From an uncultured Halieaceae bacterium (GTDB lineage: Bacteria > Pseudomonadota > Gammaproteobacteria > Pseudomonadales > Halieaceae), in NCBI GenBank assembly GCA_938074045.1, contig CALJGI010000018.1, positions 1 to 64,000 on the forward strand: a DNA stretch of 64,000 nt, read 5' to 3'. Positions within the stretch are counted from its first letter, which is position 1, and every line of letters begins with the position of its first letter. Positions 9,086 to 16,527 of the stretch are shown here, in pieces. The notes under the pieces were generated by a model. The model saw only the letters and a list, made by a program, of their open reading frames with translations. It searched no databases and had not been told where the DNA came from. The translations under genes and the position numbers were made by a program.

Positions 9086-9147
9086 TTGCCCATACTGGTT
9101 GTCAAAACTATAGAGTTATAGATGGGCAATCGAGGAATCATATTCGG
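9086..9147. promoter_or_regulatory. Inverted repeat TTGCCCAT/ATGGGCAA plus copy 3 of the CCGAATATGATTC motif
   Basis: Two signals lie in the 105-base gap upstream of DUF3604 gene 2. The arms TTGCCCAT (9086-9093) and ATGGGCAA (9122-9129) are an exact inverted repeat 28 bases apart. Next to it, 9132-9147 reads GAGGAATCATATTCGG; on the minus strand this contains CCGAATATGATTC, identical to the core of the palindrome at 409-427. A minus-strand TTGACA lies between the arms (about 9098-9103). This looks like a control region, but no full promoter can be assigned with confidence. Confidence 0.4.
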
Positions 9148-9158
9148 TCAAAAGGCGG

Positions 9159-10508
9159 CTACAGTGAAGCAAGTACCGTCAACCCGATGCCGGCTATCAG
9201 CGCGGCAATCAGCGCGTACGGAATCTGTGTGAGTGCGTGCTCCATAACACCACAGCCACTCCCTTGGGCAGCCAGCACAGTCGCGTCCGAGTAAAAGCAG
9301 GCGTGACTCCCAAAAGCGCTGGCCGATATCAGCGCACCGATGGCTAATGGCGCACTCACGCCCACAGTGTCAGCAAGCGGTAAGACGATGGGAATGGCTA
9401 TAGCAAATACGCCCCAACTTGAGCCGGTGGCAAAAGAGATCAGTGCCATCGTAAGGAACACGACCAGCGGCAGCAGGGTGGGGGTCATATAGGGGGTCAC
9501 GTTCTCGATTACATACGAGGCCAGCCCTAAACGATCGTTTATCTCCTTGAACATGAAGGCCACTACTACAATGGTCAGTGCAGGGACCATGGTCTTGATG
9601 CCGTCCAGTACGGCGTCAAACATCTCTGTCCAGGCGATCAGCCGTTGCATGCCGTAAAGCACAATGGTCACAGCCACCGCCATAATGACACCTATCTGAA
9701 CATCCAGGTCGTACCACAGGCTGAAGCCGATCAGGGCTACTAAAGGCAGCATAAAGTGGTAGATGCGAACTCGACCGGCATCTTCAACAGGCTCGACGAC
9801 GAATTCGTTGGCATGTGTTGCATTGCCATGTTGCGCGGCTTTCGCTTCTGCGGTTTTCATCATGCCCAGGGCCGGAATCTTTCCCATGGCGACCAGTGGC
9901 ACCATGATTGCGGCCACCCAGGGGTAGAGCATGTAGGGGATGGCACTCAGGTACAGCGCCATGCCTTGCCCGGGTTCAGCGACATCCGAGGCCTCCAGTA
10001 CTCCTGAGAAGAATACAGCCCAGGTGGAAACAGGCACCAATACGCAGACCGGTGCGGCCGTGGAGTCCACCACGTAGGCGAGCTTTTCCCGCGATACCTT
10101 GAATTTGTCGGTGACTTTGCGCATGGCGGATCCCACCGCCAGGGCGTTCAGGTAGTCGTCAATAAAGATCAGCAGGCCCAGCAGCCAGGTGTAGAGCAGT
10201 GCGCTGCGCGCCCCTGTGGCCTTTGCTGCCAAGGCATGGCTGAACGCATCTGCAGCGCCTACGCGCATCAGTAAGGTAATGAGGCTGCCCATTAGTCCGC
10301 AGACGATAATCACCCAGGCGATGGTTTCATCCATCATGACCTCGAGCAGGACAGACGAGAAATTCGACAAAGCGGTGGTGGGTCCTAGCAATAGCAGGCC
10401 GGCGAACACTCCAGCCAGGAGAGACTCTATAGGACGACGACTGAACACCGCAGTCAGTATGGCTACGGCGGCGGGTATCAAAGAAAGCCAGCTGGGTTCA
10501 GTTGTCAT
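9159..10508 (-). CDS. NhaC-family Na+/H+ antiporter-like membrane protein
   Basis: This 449-residue, strongly hydrophobic protein has about eleven membrane segments. It opens with SLIPAAVAILTAVFSRRPIESLLAGVFAG and contains family stretches such as IFIDDYLNALAVGSAMRKVTDKFKVSREKLAYVVDSTAAPVCVLVPVSTWAVF and ATGSSWGVFAIAIPIVLPLA. These are typical of NhaC-type antiporters (PF03553), which exchange sodium for protons or carry organic acid or amine ions. The conserved IDDYLN motif is intact. The gene stands between the DUF3604 group and the aldehyde dehydrogenase gene, with gaps of about 105-113 bases, so it may be its own unit. Confidence 0.82.
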   Translation of the reverse strand: MTTEPSWLSLIPAAVAILTAVFSRRPIESLLAGVFAGLLLLGPTTALSNFSSVLLEVMMDETIAWVIIVCGLMGSLITLLMRVGAADAFSHALAAKATGARSALLYTWLLGLLIFIDDYLNALAVGSAMRKVTDKFKVSREKLAYVVDSTAAPVCVLVPVSTWAVFFSGVLEASDVAEPGQGMALYLSAIPYMLYPWVAAIMVPLVAMGKIPALGMMKTAEAKAAQHGNATHANEFVVEPVEDAGRVRIYHFMLPLVALIGFSLWYDLDVQIGVIMAVAVTIVLYGMQRLIAWTEMFDAVLDGIKTMVPALTIVVVAFMFKEINDRLGLASYVIENVTPYMTPTLLPLVVFLTMALISFATGSSWGVFAIAIPIVLPLADTVGVSAPLAIGALISASAFGSHACFYSDATVLAAQGSGCGVMEHALTQIPYALIAALIAGIGLTVLASL

Positions 10509-10621
10509 CGGTGTAAGTTCATCCCTTGTGTATGTCTATTTATGTGGCCCCGAAATTAACCGGGTCAATCCCTCCCTCAAGATAAGAATTCGCAGGGCAC
10601 ACCGTCTCTTTTTCTTAGTCG

Positions 10622-12079
10622 CTAAATTCCCACCCAATGATCCTTCGCTGCCAGATCGAAATCCCAGTGCACATGCTTTATTTCCACAAAGCTGTCTAGT
10701 CCCTCCATCCCGAGCTCGCGAGCATTGCCGCTCATTTTCATGCCTCCGAAAGGTGCAGCGATATTATCCGGCAATGGGTCGTTAATCCAGATCGTCCCCG
10801 CCTTCACATTCTCGTAGAACTTCTTTGCCAATAGTGGATCTCCAGTTCGACAACAAGCACCAAGGCCAAAGAGTGAGTCATTGACCAGTGCGATCGCCTC
10901 ATCAAAGTCATCATAGGCCATAACGGAAACCAATGGCCCAAAGGACTCCTCCCTCATGCATAGCATGTCGTGATCAACACCAGATAATACAGTCGGTGTA
11001 TAGAAGTGGCCTTTTTCGAAGTACATTGACTTTCCGCCACCAGTTTCCAGGATGGCTCCATTCTCCAAGGCATTCGAAATGTGTTTGTCGAGCTTCTCAT
11101 GTGCCTTAGCGCTAATCATAGGTCCAAGATCGAAGTCTCCCTTACTGCTATCCCCCAGAACTAGCATTTCCACTCTAGAAACCAAGGCGCGTACGAATTC
11201 GTCATGTACACCACGTGGTACATAAACTCGCTCAGTGGAAGTACAAACCTGTCCGCTATTGTAGAACCCTGACCATGCTATTGCTGAAGCGGCGAGTTCC
11301 ACATCGGCACCAGGGGCAATGACGAAAGCGTCTTTGCCACCCATCTCCAAATGTAGTTTTTTGTTCTTCGCCGCTGAATCGCGGATGATATTGACTCCGG
11401 TTTCTGTCGAGCCAGTGAATGCAATTACGGGAACGTCATCATGATTAACGAGTACCCTACCCACATCTGCAAACCCCGTCACACAGTTGATCACACCCCT
11501 TGGGTACTCAGCGAAACAAAGTTCCAGCATTCGTAGAGTACACAATGGCGTCAACTCTGAGGGTTTGATAACTAAGGTATTTCCCATAATCAGCGCTGGA
11601 GCCATTTTCCACATAAGGAGTAGCAAAGGGTAATTGAATGGGACGATTGCGCCTACTACCCCGTATGGTTCCTTAATGATCAGGTTTAACTGCGTATTCC
11701 CGGCTGCGGGCGCAATACGACCCGATTCGTTCTTTGCAAGTTCCGCATAGTAAGTCATCGTTTTCGCCGTCCACTCTACTTCGGCCCTGGATTCGGGGAG
11801 CGGTTTGCCTTGCTCTCTACTCAGCAGCTCCGCAAGTTCTTCCAGGTTTAGAAGGATGGCTGCCGCTGCGCTGTGCATATAGGCGGCACGTGTATCCACG
11901 GGTTTCCGTTTCCATTCGCCAAACGCGCCGGAGGCAGCCTCTATAGCCCTAATCACATCGGCCTCGCTTGCCTGTGAGACGGACGCGATCACCTGTTCGG
12001 TGGCCGGATTGCTAACCTCGAAGGATTGTTCAGCTTTGACCCACTTTCCACCTATGTACAACTGATAATTATTACTCAA
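10622..12079 (-). CDS. Aldehyde dehydrogenase (NAD(P)+), class of betaine/aminoaldehyde/succinate-semialdehyde enzymes
   Basis: This full-length ALDH of about 485 residues has the general-base motif LEMGGKDAF, the nucleophile in GQVCTSTERVYV, and the cofactor motif FTGSTETG. TTG at 12079 is preferred as start because GAGGAGT lies just upstream; the frame also extends to a TTG at 12094, which overlaps that ribosome site. The enzyme oxidises an aldehyde to the acid, and the PuuC-like sequence fits an aminoaldehyde or semialdehyde. It is the last gene of the cupin-kinase-ALDH arm, 66 bases after the kinase gene. That arm starts at the operator-bearing promoter at 13972-14000. Confidence 0.88.
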   Translation of the reverse strand: MSNNYQLYIGGKWVKAEQSFEVSNPATEQVIASVSQASEADVIRAIEAASGAFGEWKRKPVDTRAAYMHSAAAAILLNLEELAELLSREQGKPLPESRAEVEWTAKTMTYYAELAKNESGRIAPAAGNTQLNLIIKEPYGVVGAIVPFNYPLLLLMWKMAPALIMGNTLVIKPSELTPLCTLRMLELCFAEYPRGVINCVTGFADVGRVLVNHDDVPVIAFTGSTETGVNIIRDSAAKNKKLHLEMGGKDAFVIAPGADVELAASAIAWSGFYNSGQVCTSTERVYVPRGVHDEFVRALVSRVEMLVLGDSSKGDFDLGPMISAKAHEKLDKHISNALENGAILETGGGKSMYFEKGHFYTPTVLSGVDHDMLCMREESFGPLVSVMAYDDFDEAIALVNDSLFGLGACCRTGDPLLAKKFYENVKAGTIWINDPLPDNIAAPFGGMKMSGNARELGMEGLDSFVEIKHVHWDFDLAAKDHWVGI

Positions 12080-12145
12080 GCCATTACTCCTCAAAGATTA
12101 ATAGATAAACAAGCAAAGTCTCTGGGCATACGAATCTATTACATG

Positions 12146-13147
12146 TTAGGAATTTCCGATAAATTCCGGAAAATCGCTATTGAACCAGGTACGTAGTGGG
12201 GCAAGCTCGTCACTATCGAGATGTGCTTTCAACAAGCCGAGTATTCTTGGTAGATGCTCTATATAGACACCTTTTCCATCACGCTGCAGGAGTCTGACGA
12301 AGATTCCCAATACCTTGCAATGCCTTTGAGCACCAAGAACCCGATACCACTGCATAAAATGTGCAAATTCCTCGTCGGCCATTTGCATTCCATAGCGATA
12401 TCTCTCAAGCATTGTCGTAGCCAGGCCCGAACCTAAATCTCGCCTTGCATCCTCCAGAAGGGAAACCACATCGTAGGCGCTCGCACCGAAAAGAGCGTCT
12501 TGGAAATCCAGGAGACCACATGCAGCTACTCCATCCCTCCCTGGCAAACGCATTAGGTTGTCCACATGAAAATCTCTGAGAACAAGCGCAGTTCGCGGTT
12601 CCTGCAGCGAGGAAATCACTTCACACCAGGCGTTTGCGTAGCGTCCTTTGGCGTCCCCATCACATTCATTACCTGTCAGATAGGGCTGATACCAATCGAC
12701 GAGCAGGTTCGCCTCTTCGATCAATTCACCAACGTTGTACTCCGGTAGCGAAATCTCCAATGCCTGTTCATGACTATGCAACGTGCAAAGAGAATCAATG
12801 GCAAGCTCGTAAAGACTCTGTTCGTCTTCACCAGAGGCGAGCAAGTGCGTATAAGTATCATTGCCAAAGTCTTCAATGATTAAAAAGCCCTGTGATTCGT
12901 CACAATCCATAAGCTCTGGGGCACTGAACCCCAAAGTATGCAAATGACGTGCGACGCTGACGTAGGATCGGATGCCTTCTCTCGGTGGCGGCGCATCCAT
13001 AAGTAGCGCACGACGGCTATTATCGACCAGGCGAAAGTAACGTCGAAAGGACGCGTCTGAAGACAACGCCTCCACTTCCGCAGTGCGGAAGCTACTGTTC
13101 TGCAGAAAAATCGCCCGGGACTCAGCCCTGGCTGAGTCTCCAGTCAT
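12146..13147 (-). CDS. AmgK-like aminoglycoside-phosphotransferase-fold kinase
   Basis: This 333-residue kinase has the APH/choline-kinase fold. The N-lobe motif SSDASFRRYFRL...LLMDAPP and the hinge GFLIIEDFG closely follow the AmgK (N-acetylmuramate/N-acetylglucosamine anomeric kinase) family. The catalytic loop reads LRDFHVDNLM, so the usual His before Arg-Asp is Leu; the metal-binding loop is GLLDFQDALFG. ATG at 13147 overlaps the cupin stop as ATGA, so translation is coupled; a longer frame to 13213 lies entirely inside the cupin gene and is rejected. There is no MurU partner nearby, so cell-wall recycling is unlikely. Phosphorylation of a small sugar, amino alcohol or amine derivative feeding the adjacent ALDH is the better guess. 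Confidence 0.8.
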   Translation of the reverse strand: MTGDSARAESRAIFLQNSSFRTAEVEALSSDASFRRYFRLVDNSRRALLMDAPPPREGIRSYVSVARHLHTLGFSAPELMDCDESQGFLIIEDFGNDTYTHLLASGEDEQSLYELAIDSLCTLHSHEQALEISLPEYNVGELIEEANLLVDWYQPYLTGNECDGDAKGRYANAWCEVISSLQEPRTALVLRDFHVDNLMRLPGRDGVAACGLLDFQDALFGASAYDVVSLLEDARRDLGSGLATTMLERYRYGMQMADEEFAHFMQWYRVLGAQRHCKVLGIFVRLLQRDGKGVYIEHLPRILGLLKAHLDSDELAPLRTWFNSDFPEFIGNS

Positions 13148-13890
13148 ACGCTTACACCGCGAATCATATAAACTTTTCGCACAGTCTGGGCTATACGACA
13201 GGTTCCTCTCCAATCCTTTGGAAAAAAGGCCAGTGTGTCCGGTTCAATTTCAATAACCTCTCCAGTCTCATGCACATATGTACAATTCCCCTCGATAAAA
13301 TGGCAATATTCATCACTAGTGACATGACAGTTCCAATAACCAGGCGTACATATCCATACTCCGGTTTCCGACTCTCCTGATGGCCTGCGGTGCAGCAGAA
13401 CGCCACTGGTATGTGACTCGCCCTCTATCATTGTTGGAATTGGTCCCCAATCCTTAACTTCAATAATAGACATTGGGTCCTGTAGCAGGTGAGCTTGTGG
13501 TTTTTCATCCGCAGAGGTACGACCCACCAACATGTAGGTATTTCTTATCGTTTGATGAACAGTGCACTCCCCGGACCAACCTGACTCGAAATGTACAACA
13601 CTCCCAGCGCTAACCTCCGTCATCTCCCCGCTATTGCTGTGATACGTGCATTGCCCGGAAACGAAATAGCAAATCTCATCCCCAGGGATTTCAAGTGTCC
13701 ACTTTCCTGGTGTGCAAACCCACAAACCGCTCTCGATCACTTCATCATCTGATTTGTATAGTAACAAGCCGCTGCTGGCAGAGTTGCCTGCCACTGCATT
13801 GGGTTGCATGCCCCAGTCCATTAACTCTTCCACGGCGCTGGGAGCTGGAATATACCCCACGGATTGTTTTGTGTTTGGCATTCTTGCCAT
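13144..13890 (-). CDS. Tandem-cupin protein (duplicated DUF861-like domain)
   Basis: The 248 residues fold into two similar halves. Each has a DWG motif followed by SGLLLYKSD...ESGLWVCTPGKW or SGVLLHRRPSGESETGVWICTPGYW, then a core ending in GQCTYHSNSGE or GNCTYVHETGE. This is an internal duplication of a cupin_3 (EutQ/ureidoglycine-aminohydrolase-like) barrel of about 110 residues. The protein is cytoplasmic, with no signal peptide. Cupins of this type bind a metal and act on, or sense, small molecules; the reaction here is unknown. It is first in an operon with the kinase and ALDH, about 75 bases downstream of a strong minus-strand promoter with an operator, and is divergent from the TetR gene. 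Confidence 0.8.
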   Translation of the reverse strand: MARMPNTKQSVGYIPAPSAVEELMDWGMQPNAVAGNSASSGLLLYKSDDEVIESGLWVCTPGKWTLEIPGDEICYFVSGQCTYHSNSGEMTEVSAGSVVHFESGWSGECTVHQTIRNTYMLVGRTSADEKPQAHLLQDPMSIIEVKDWGPIPTMIEGESHTSGVLLHRRPSGESETGVWICTPGYWNCHVTSDEYCHFIEGNCTYVHETGEVIEIEPDTLAFFPKDWRGTCRIAQTVRKVYMIRGVSV

Positions 13891-13960
13891 CGCAGTATAC
13901 TCAGTGTTCTGTTCAAGAATTTGGGCGTGGATTGTTCAGCTATTACTGACAATAATAGTA

Positions 13961-14000
13961 TAGTGTACTAAATAATATTGTGTACTATCCTGCATGTCAA
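13961..14000 (-). promoter_or_regulatory. Sigma70 promoter with repeated TAGTACAC operator (site A)
   Basis: On the minus strand the -35 is TTGACA (13995-14000), then a 17-base spacer, then the -10 TATTAT (13972-13977). The motif TAGTACAC occurs twice, 17 bases apart: once in the spacer and once just downstream of the -10, where it extends to TAGTACACTA. The same layout (TTGACA, 17 bases, TACTAT, with TAGTRCA repeats at the same offset, and GGC before the -35) occurs at 26143-26181 upstream of the TonB receptor gene. The site lies between the cupin operon and the TetR gene, which is the expected place for a TetR-family operator. Confidence 0.72.
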
Positions 14001-14096
14001 GCCTTCTAGAAAAGTAGCACCAAATGGGCGCTAGCTACATCAGAGTGCTGTACAATAACCGATTTTGTTGCACCTCATTTGGGAGCACTATGCGGA

Positions 14097-14741
14097 ATGG
14101 AATTGAAGAATCGGAACTTCAGTAAAAAGGCAGTTGGTAAACTGGGCACACGAAAAAAGGGTCTGGAAACGCGTCAAAGGATTATCGATGTAGCACGCAA
14201 TATTCTAATAGAACAGGGTTATGAGAATTTTGTTCTTCGCAATGTCGCTTTAGAGGCAAATATTAAACCCGGCAACCTACAGTATTATTTCGCCAGCAAG
14301 AAAGAGCTACTTGCCGCGGTGCTTTTGCCCGAGATAGGGCGATATGAAGACATATATAGTCAGTTTTCCGAGCGAGGGACCGGCGTCGATCGCACAGTCT
14401 CTGCGCTAGTAGACTTTCTTCTCAAAGAAATAAAACTGAAGTCAACCACGAATATCTGGTACGTAGTATGGGCCCAATCGGCGCACGATGACGATCTTGC
14501 AGAGATTATGGACGAGTGGTATGCAGAGTACATGGGGTCTCTGAAAGCGCTTTTCCAGGACATAGTGCCTGGAATATCAAGCCAACGCGCCGGACATGCT
14601 GCTAGCATACTCACTGCAGTGATGGACGGCCTGACTAACCAGATTGGGCATGCTAGAAAGCGGCACCGTATTCATGACAAGATAGACCAAACCCTTAAGC
14701 AAACTCTGCTAGATATACTTCAGTCACAGGCTCGAGATTGA
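14097..14741 (+). CDS. TetR-family transcriptional regulator
   Basis: This regulator of about 214 residues has a typical TetR N-terminal DNA-binding domain: TRQRIIDVARNILIEQGYENFVLRNVALEANIKPGNLQYYFASKKELL. The basic N-terminal tail (KNRNFSKKAVGKLGTRKKG) is common in this group. A C-terminal ligand-binding helical domain follows. ATG 14097 is preferred; the frame extends to TTG 14079, which overlaps the only ribosome-site-like GGGAG. It is divergent from the cupin-kinase-ALDH operon across site A and probably represses both site A and the identical site B near 26.16 kb. Its inducer is presumably the imported substrate of the regulon. Confidence 0.85.
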   Translation: MELKNRNFSKKAVGKLGTRKKGLETRQRIIDVARNILIEQGYENFVLRNVALEANIKPGNLQYYFASKKELLAAVLLPEIGRYEDIYSQFSERGTGVDRTVSALVDFLLKEIKLKSTTNIWYVVWAQSAHDDDLAEIMDEWYAEYMGSLKALFQDIVPGISSQRAGHAASILTAVMDGLTNQIGHARKRHRIHDKIDQTLKQTLLDILQSQARD

Positions 14742-14785
14742 GCCGTCCTAAGGGCAGTGACAGTTCTGCTCCAGACCCCCACTAA

Positions 14786-15055
14786 GTGCGTACGGTGAAG
14801 ACCTACTTACAGCGGCTTGGCTATCTGCTTTTACTTGTGTCTATCCTGAGTTGGTTCGCATTGCCTGTGATTTCTTTTTTATCGATTACAATTAGAGAAA
14901 AGGTCGCTTACAGTTCAGCGCTGTTTATTTTTGCAGAAATAACGTGGTGGCTTTCAATTCCTCTTTTGGGAAAAGAATTTGTCGAGAAAATTAAGGCGCT
15001 ATACGCGTACTTAAAAGCTAAACTGACAGGAAACGATGGTAGCGGCGATGACTAG
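14786..15055 (+). CDS. Small two-helix membrane protein, 'transporter suffix' type
   Basis: This 89-residue protein has two membrane segments (YLLLLVSILSWFALPVISFL and VAYSSALFIFAEITWWLSIP) and a conserved-looking tail LLGKEFVEKIKALYAYLKAKL. It resembles short proteins annotated as 'transporter suffix domain' that occur next to or fused to transporters. It starts at GTG 14786, 44 bases after the TetR stop, in the same direction, and ends 43 bases from the convergent MFS gene. A role as accessory subunit of that MFS carrier is inference from position. Confidence 0.6.
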   Translation: MRTVKTYLQRLGYLLLLVSILSWFALPVISFLSITIREKVAYSSALFIFAEITWWLSIPLLGKEFVEKIKALYAYLKAKLTGNDGSGDD

Positions 15056-15098
15056 CGAAGATACCGGGCGCTCTGACCACAGATTATTGCGGGCCACA

Positions 15099-16520
15099 CT
15101 ACTTTGCCACCAGGATATCGAGGTTTTTGGCGTGCTGTGCGCGAGTCAATCGATAGAACAACATAGCCCATATGGACATTAGGCGAAACGCACCTAGCAC
15201 TATGGCGTATAGCCAACCTAGCTGTGTCACGACTTGCTCTGGCAAATCAGCGGCTGTCGTCTCGGCAGGAAAGTTAATGTAAGCGAGTAAGAAGCCACCG
15301 GTCCAAACTCCCGCGCCACCTGACACTTTGCCGATAAACGACAAAACCGAAAGTAGAAGGCCTGCCTCATGCCGGTCCGTCTCCACCGCGCGCGCATCGA
15401 CAATATCCGCAATCATCGAGCCGCTGGTCGCCACCGTCATTATAGCCAACATTGCCTCAGCCATGCCGAAGCCAATCATCGTGTAGAACAATTTGGAACT
15501 ACCTTTGGACGGAAAGCACTCATTGAGGCTCAAAATCACAGGCGCGGTGCTGACAACGATCAAGCCGATAGAAAGCCAGATCATTACGAGTTTTTTTTCT
15601 CGTCCTCTGCTTACCAAGGGAATCGATACAAAAGCCAGGACCGCAGCTACTAAAAACGAGGCGAGCATGACACTCATCTCTTCGGCTCTAAACCCCCAGA
15701 AGTAAGTTTGCATGTAGGCCCATAGAGAAGCGTAGGTACCCATGGCCATGGCGCCGGCCAACCCACTGAGAGCCATCCCTACAAAGCTGCGATCGCTAAC
15801 TGTTTCTTTGGCTTGAGAGAAAAGAATCTTAATTTCACCTGTGATCGACCTGGTCGGTTTGAGCGAGTCGTCGATCGCCCGCGGCGGGGCTCTTTTGAAA
15901 GTACCGAAGGCAGATATCGAAAGGCACAAGAATATGATACAGGCGGCTACGAAGTTGGCATCGATATACCCCGATTGTCGGAGGATCCCGCTGCCCGGTT
16001 CTTCACCAGGTGCATCGACCAGCCAATAAGCGTACATCAACAAAGCGAGCGCAGTACCCGAGAAATATGAGCCGGTAGTGACCAAATTCATCAACCGTGT
16101 GCGATCTTCGTAGTCAGATGTGATTTCAGGCAGCAGGGCAGTGTAGGGGACGACATGCAGTGTCAGCGAAAGCCTGAGCATCACCGTCAAGCTAAGCATA
16201 TAGATGAATAGGCCGGATTGGGAAAGCTCCGGAGTGTCCCAGAGAAAAAAATAGATCACCGAAATTGGCAGTATAGAGGCGAATAGAAACGGATGTCGTC
16301 TGCCCCAGCGCGAACGGACACGATCCGACCATGCGCCGATTAATGGGTCTGAGATCGCATCGAAGACCATTGCGATCATCATCGCTAAACCTGCGAGAGC
16401 CGGGTCCAGCCCAAGGACCTGGCTGTAATAGATCAGCAGAAAATAGGAGAGTCCATTGGCGATTAGGCCTTGTGCAATTCCCGATGAGGCAAAACTTATA
16501 GTGATGAGGCGCGGGGACAT
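15099..16520 (-). CDS. MFS transporter of the GPH (glycoside-pentoside-hexuronide:cation symporter) type
   Basis: This protein of about 473 residues has twelve predicted membrane segments. The N-terminal half carries GPH-family marks: IANGLSYFLLIYYSQVLGLDPALAGLAMMIAMVFDAISDPLIGAWSDRVRSRWGRRHPF and later LHVVPYTALLPEITSDYEDRTRL. GPH carriers move sugars or related organic solutes with Na+ or H+ across the inner membrane. ATG 16520 lies 7 bases after the stop of the FAD oxidase gene; a TTG at 16538 would overlap it. This is the last gene of the 11-kb TonB-receptor operon, so it probably imports the product released or modified in the periplasm. Confidence 0.85.
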   Translation of the reverse strand: MSPRLITISFASSGIAQGLIANGLSYFLLIYYSQVLGLDPALAGLAMMIAMVFDAISDPLIGAWSDRVRSRWGRRHPFLFASILPISVIYFFLWDTPELSQSGLFIYMLSLTVMLRLSLTLHVVPYTALLPEITSDYEDRTRLMNLVTTGSYFSGTALALLMYAYWLVDAPGEEPGSGILRQSGYIDANFVAACIIFLCLSISAFGTFKRAPPRAIDDSLKPTRSITGEIKILFSQAKETVSDRSFVGMALSGLAGAMAMGTYASLWAYMQTYFWGFRAEEMSVMLASFLVAAVLAFVSIPLVSRGREKKLVMIWLSIGLIVVSTAPVILSLNECFPSKGSSKLFYTMIGFGMAEAMLAIMTVATSGSMIADIVDARAVETDRHEAGLLLSVLSFIGKVSGGAGVWTGGFLLAYINFPAETTAADLPEQVVTQLGWLYAIVLGAFRLMSIWAMLFYRLTRAQHAKNLDILVAK

Positions 16521-16527
16521 GGATGAA

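Noticed and set aside
12149-12167. GGAATTT/AAATTCC hairpin at the end of the kinase gene as a terminator
   Set aside because: It lies inside the last codons of the gene, is A/T-rich with no T-run, and the ALDH gene follows in the same direction.
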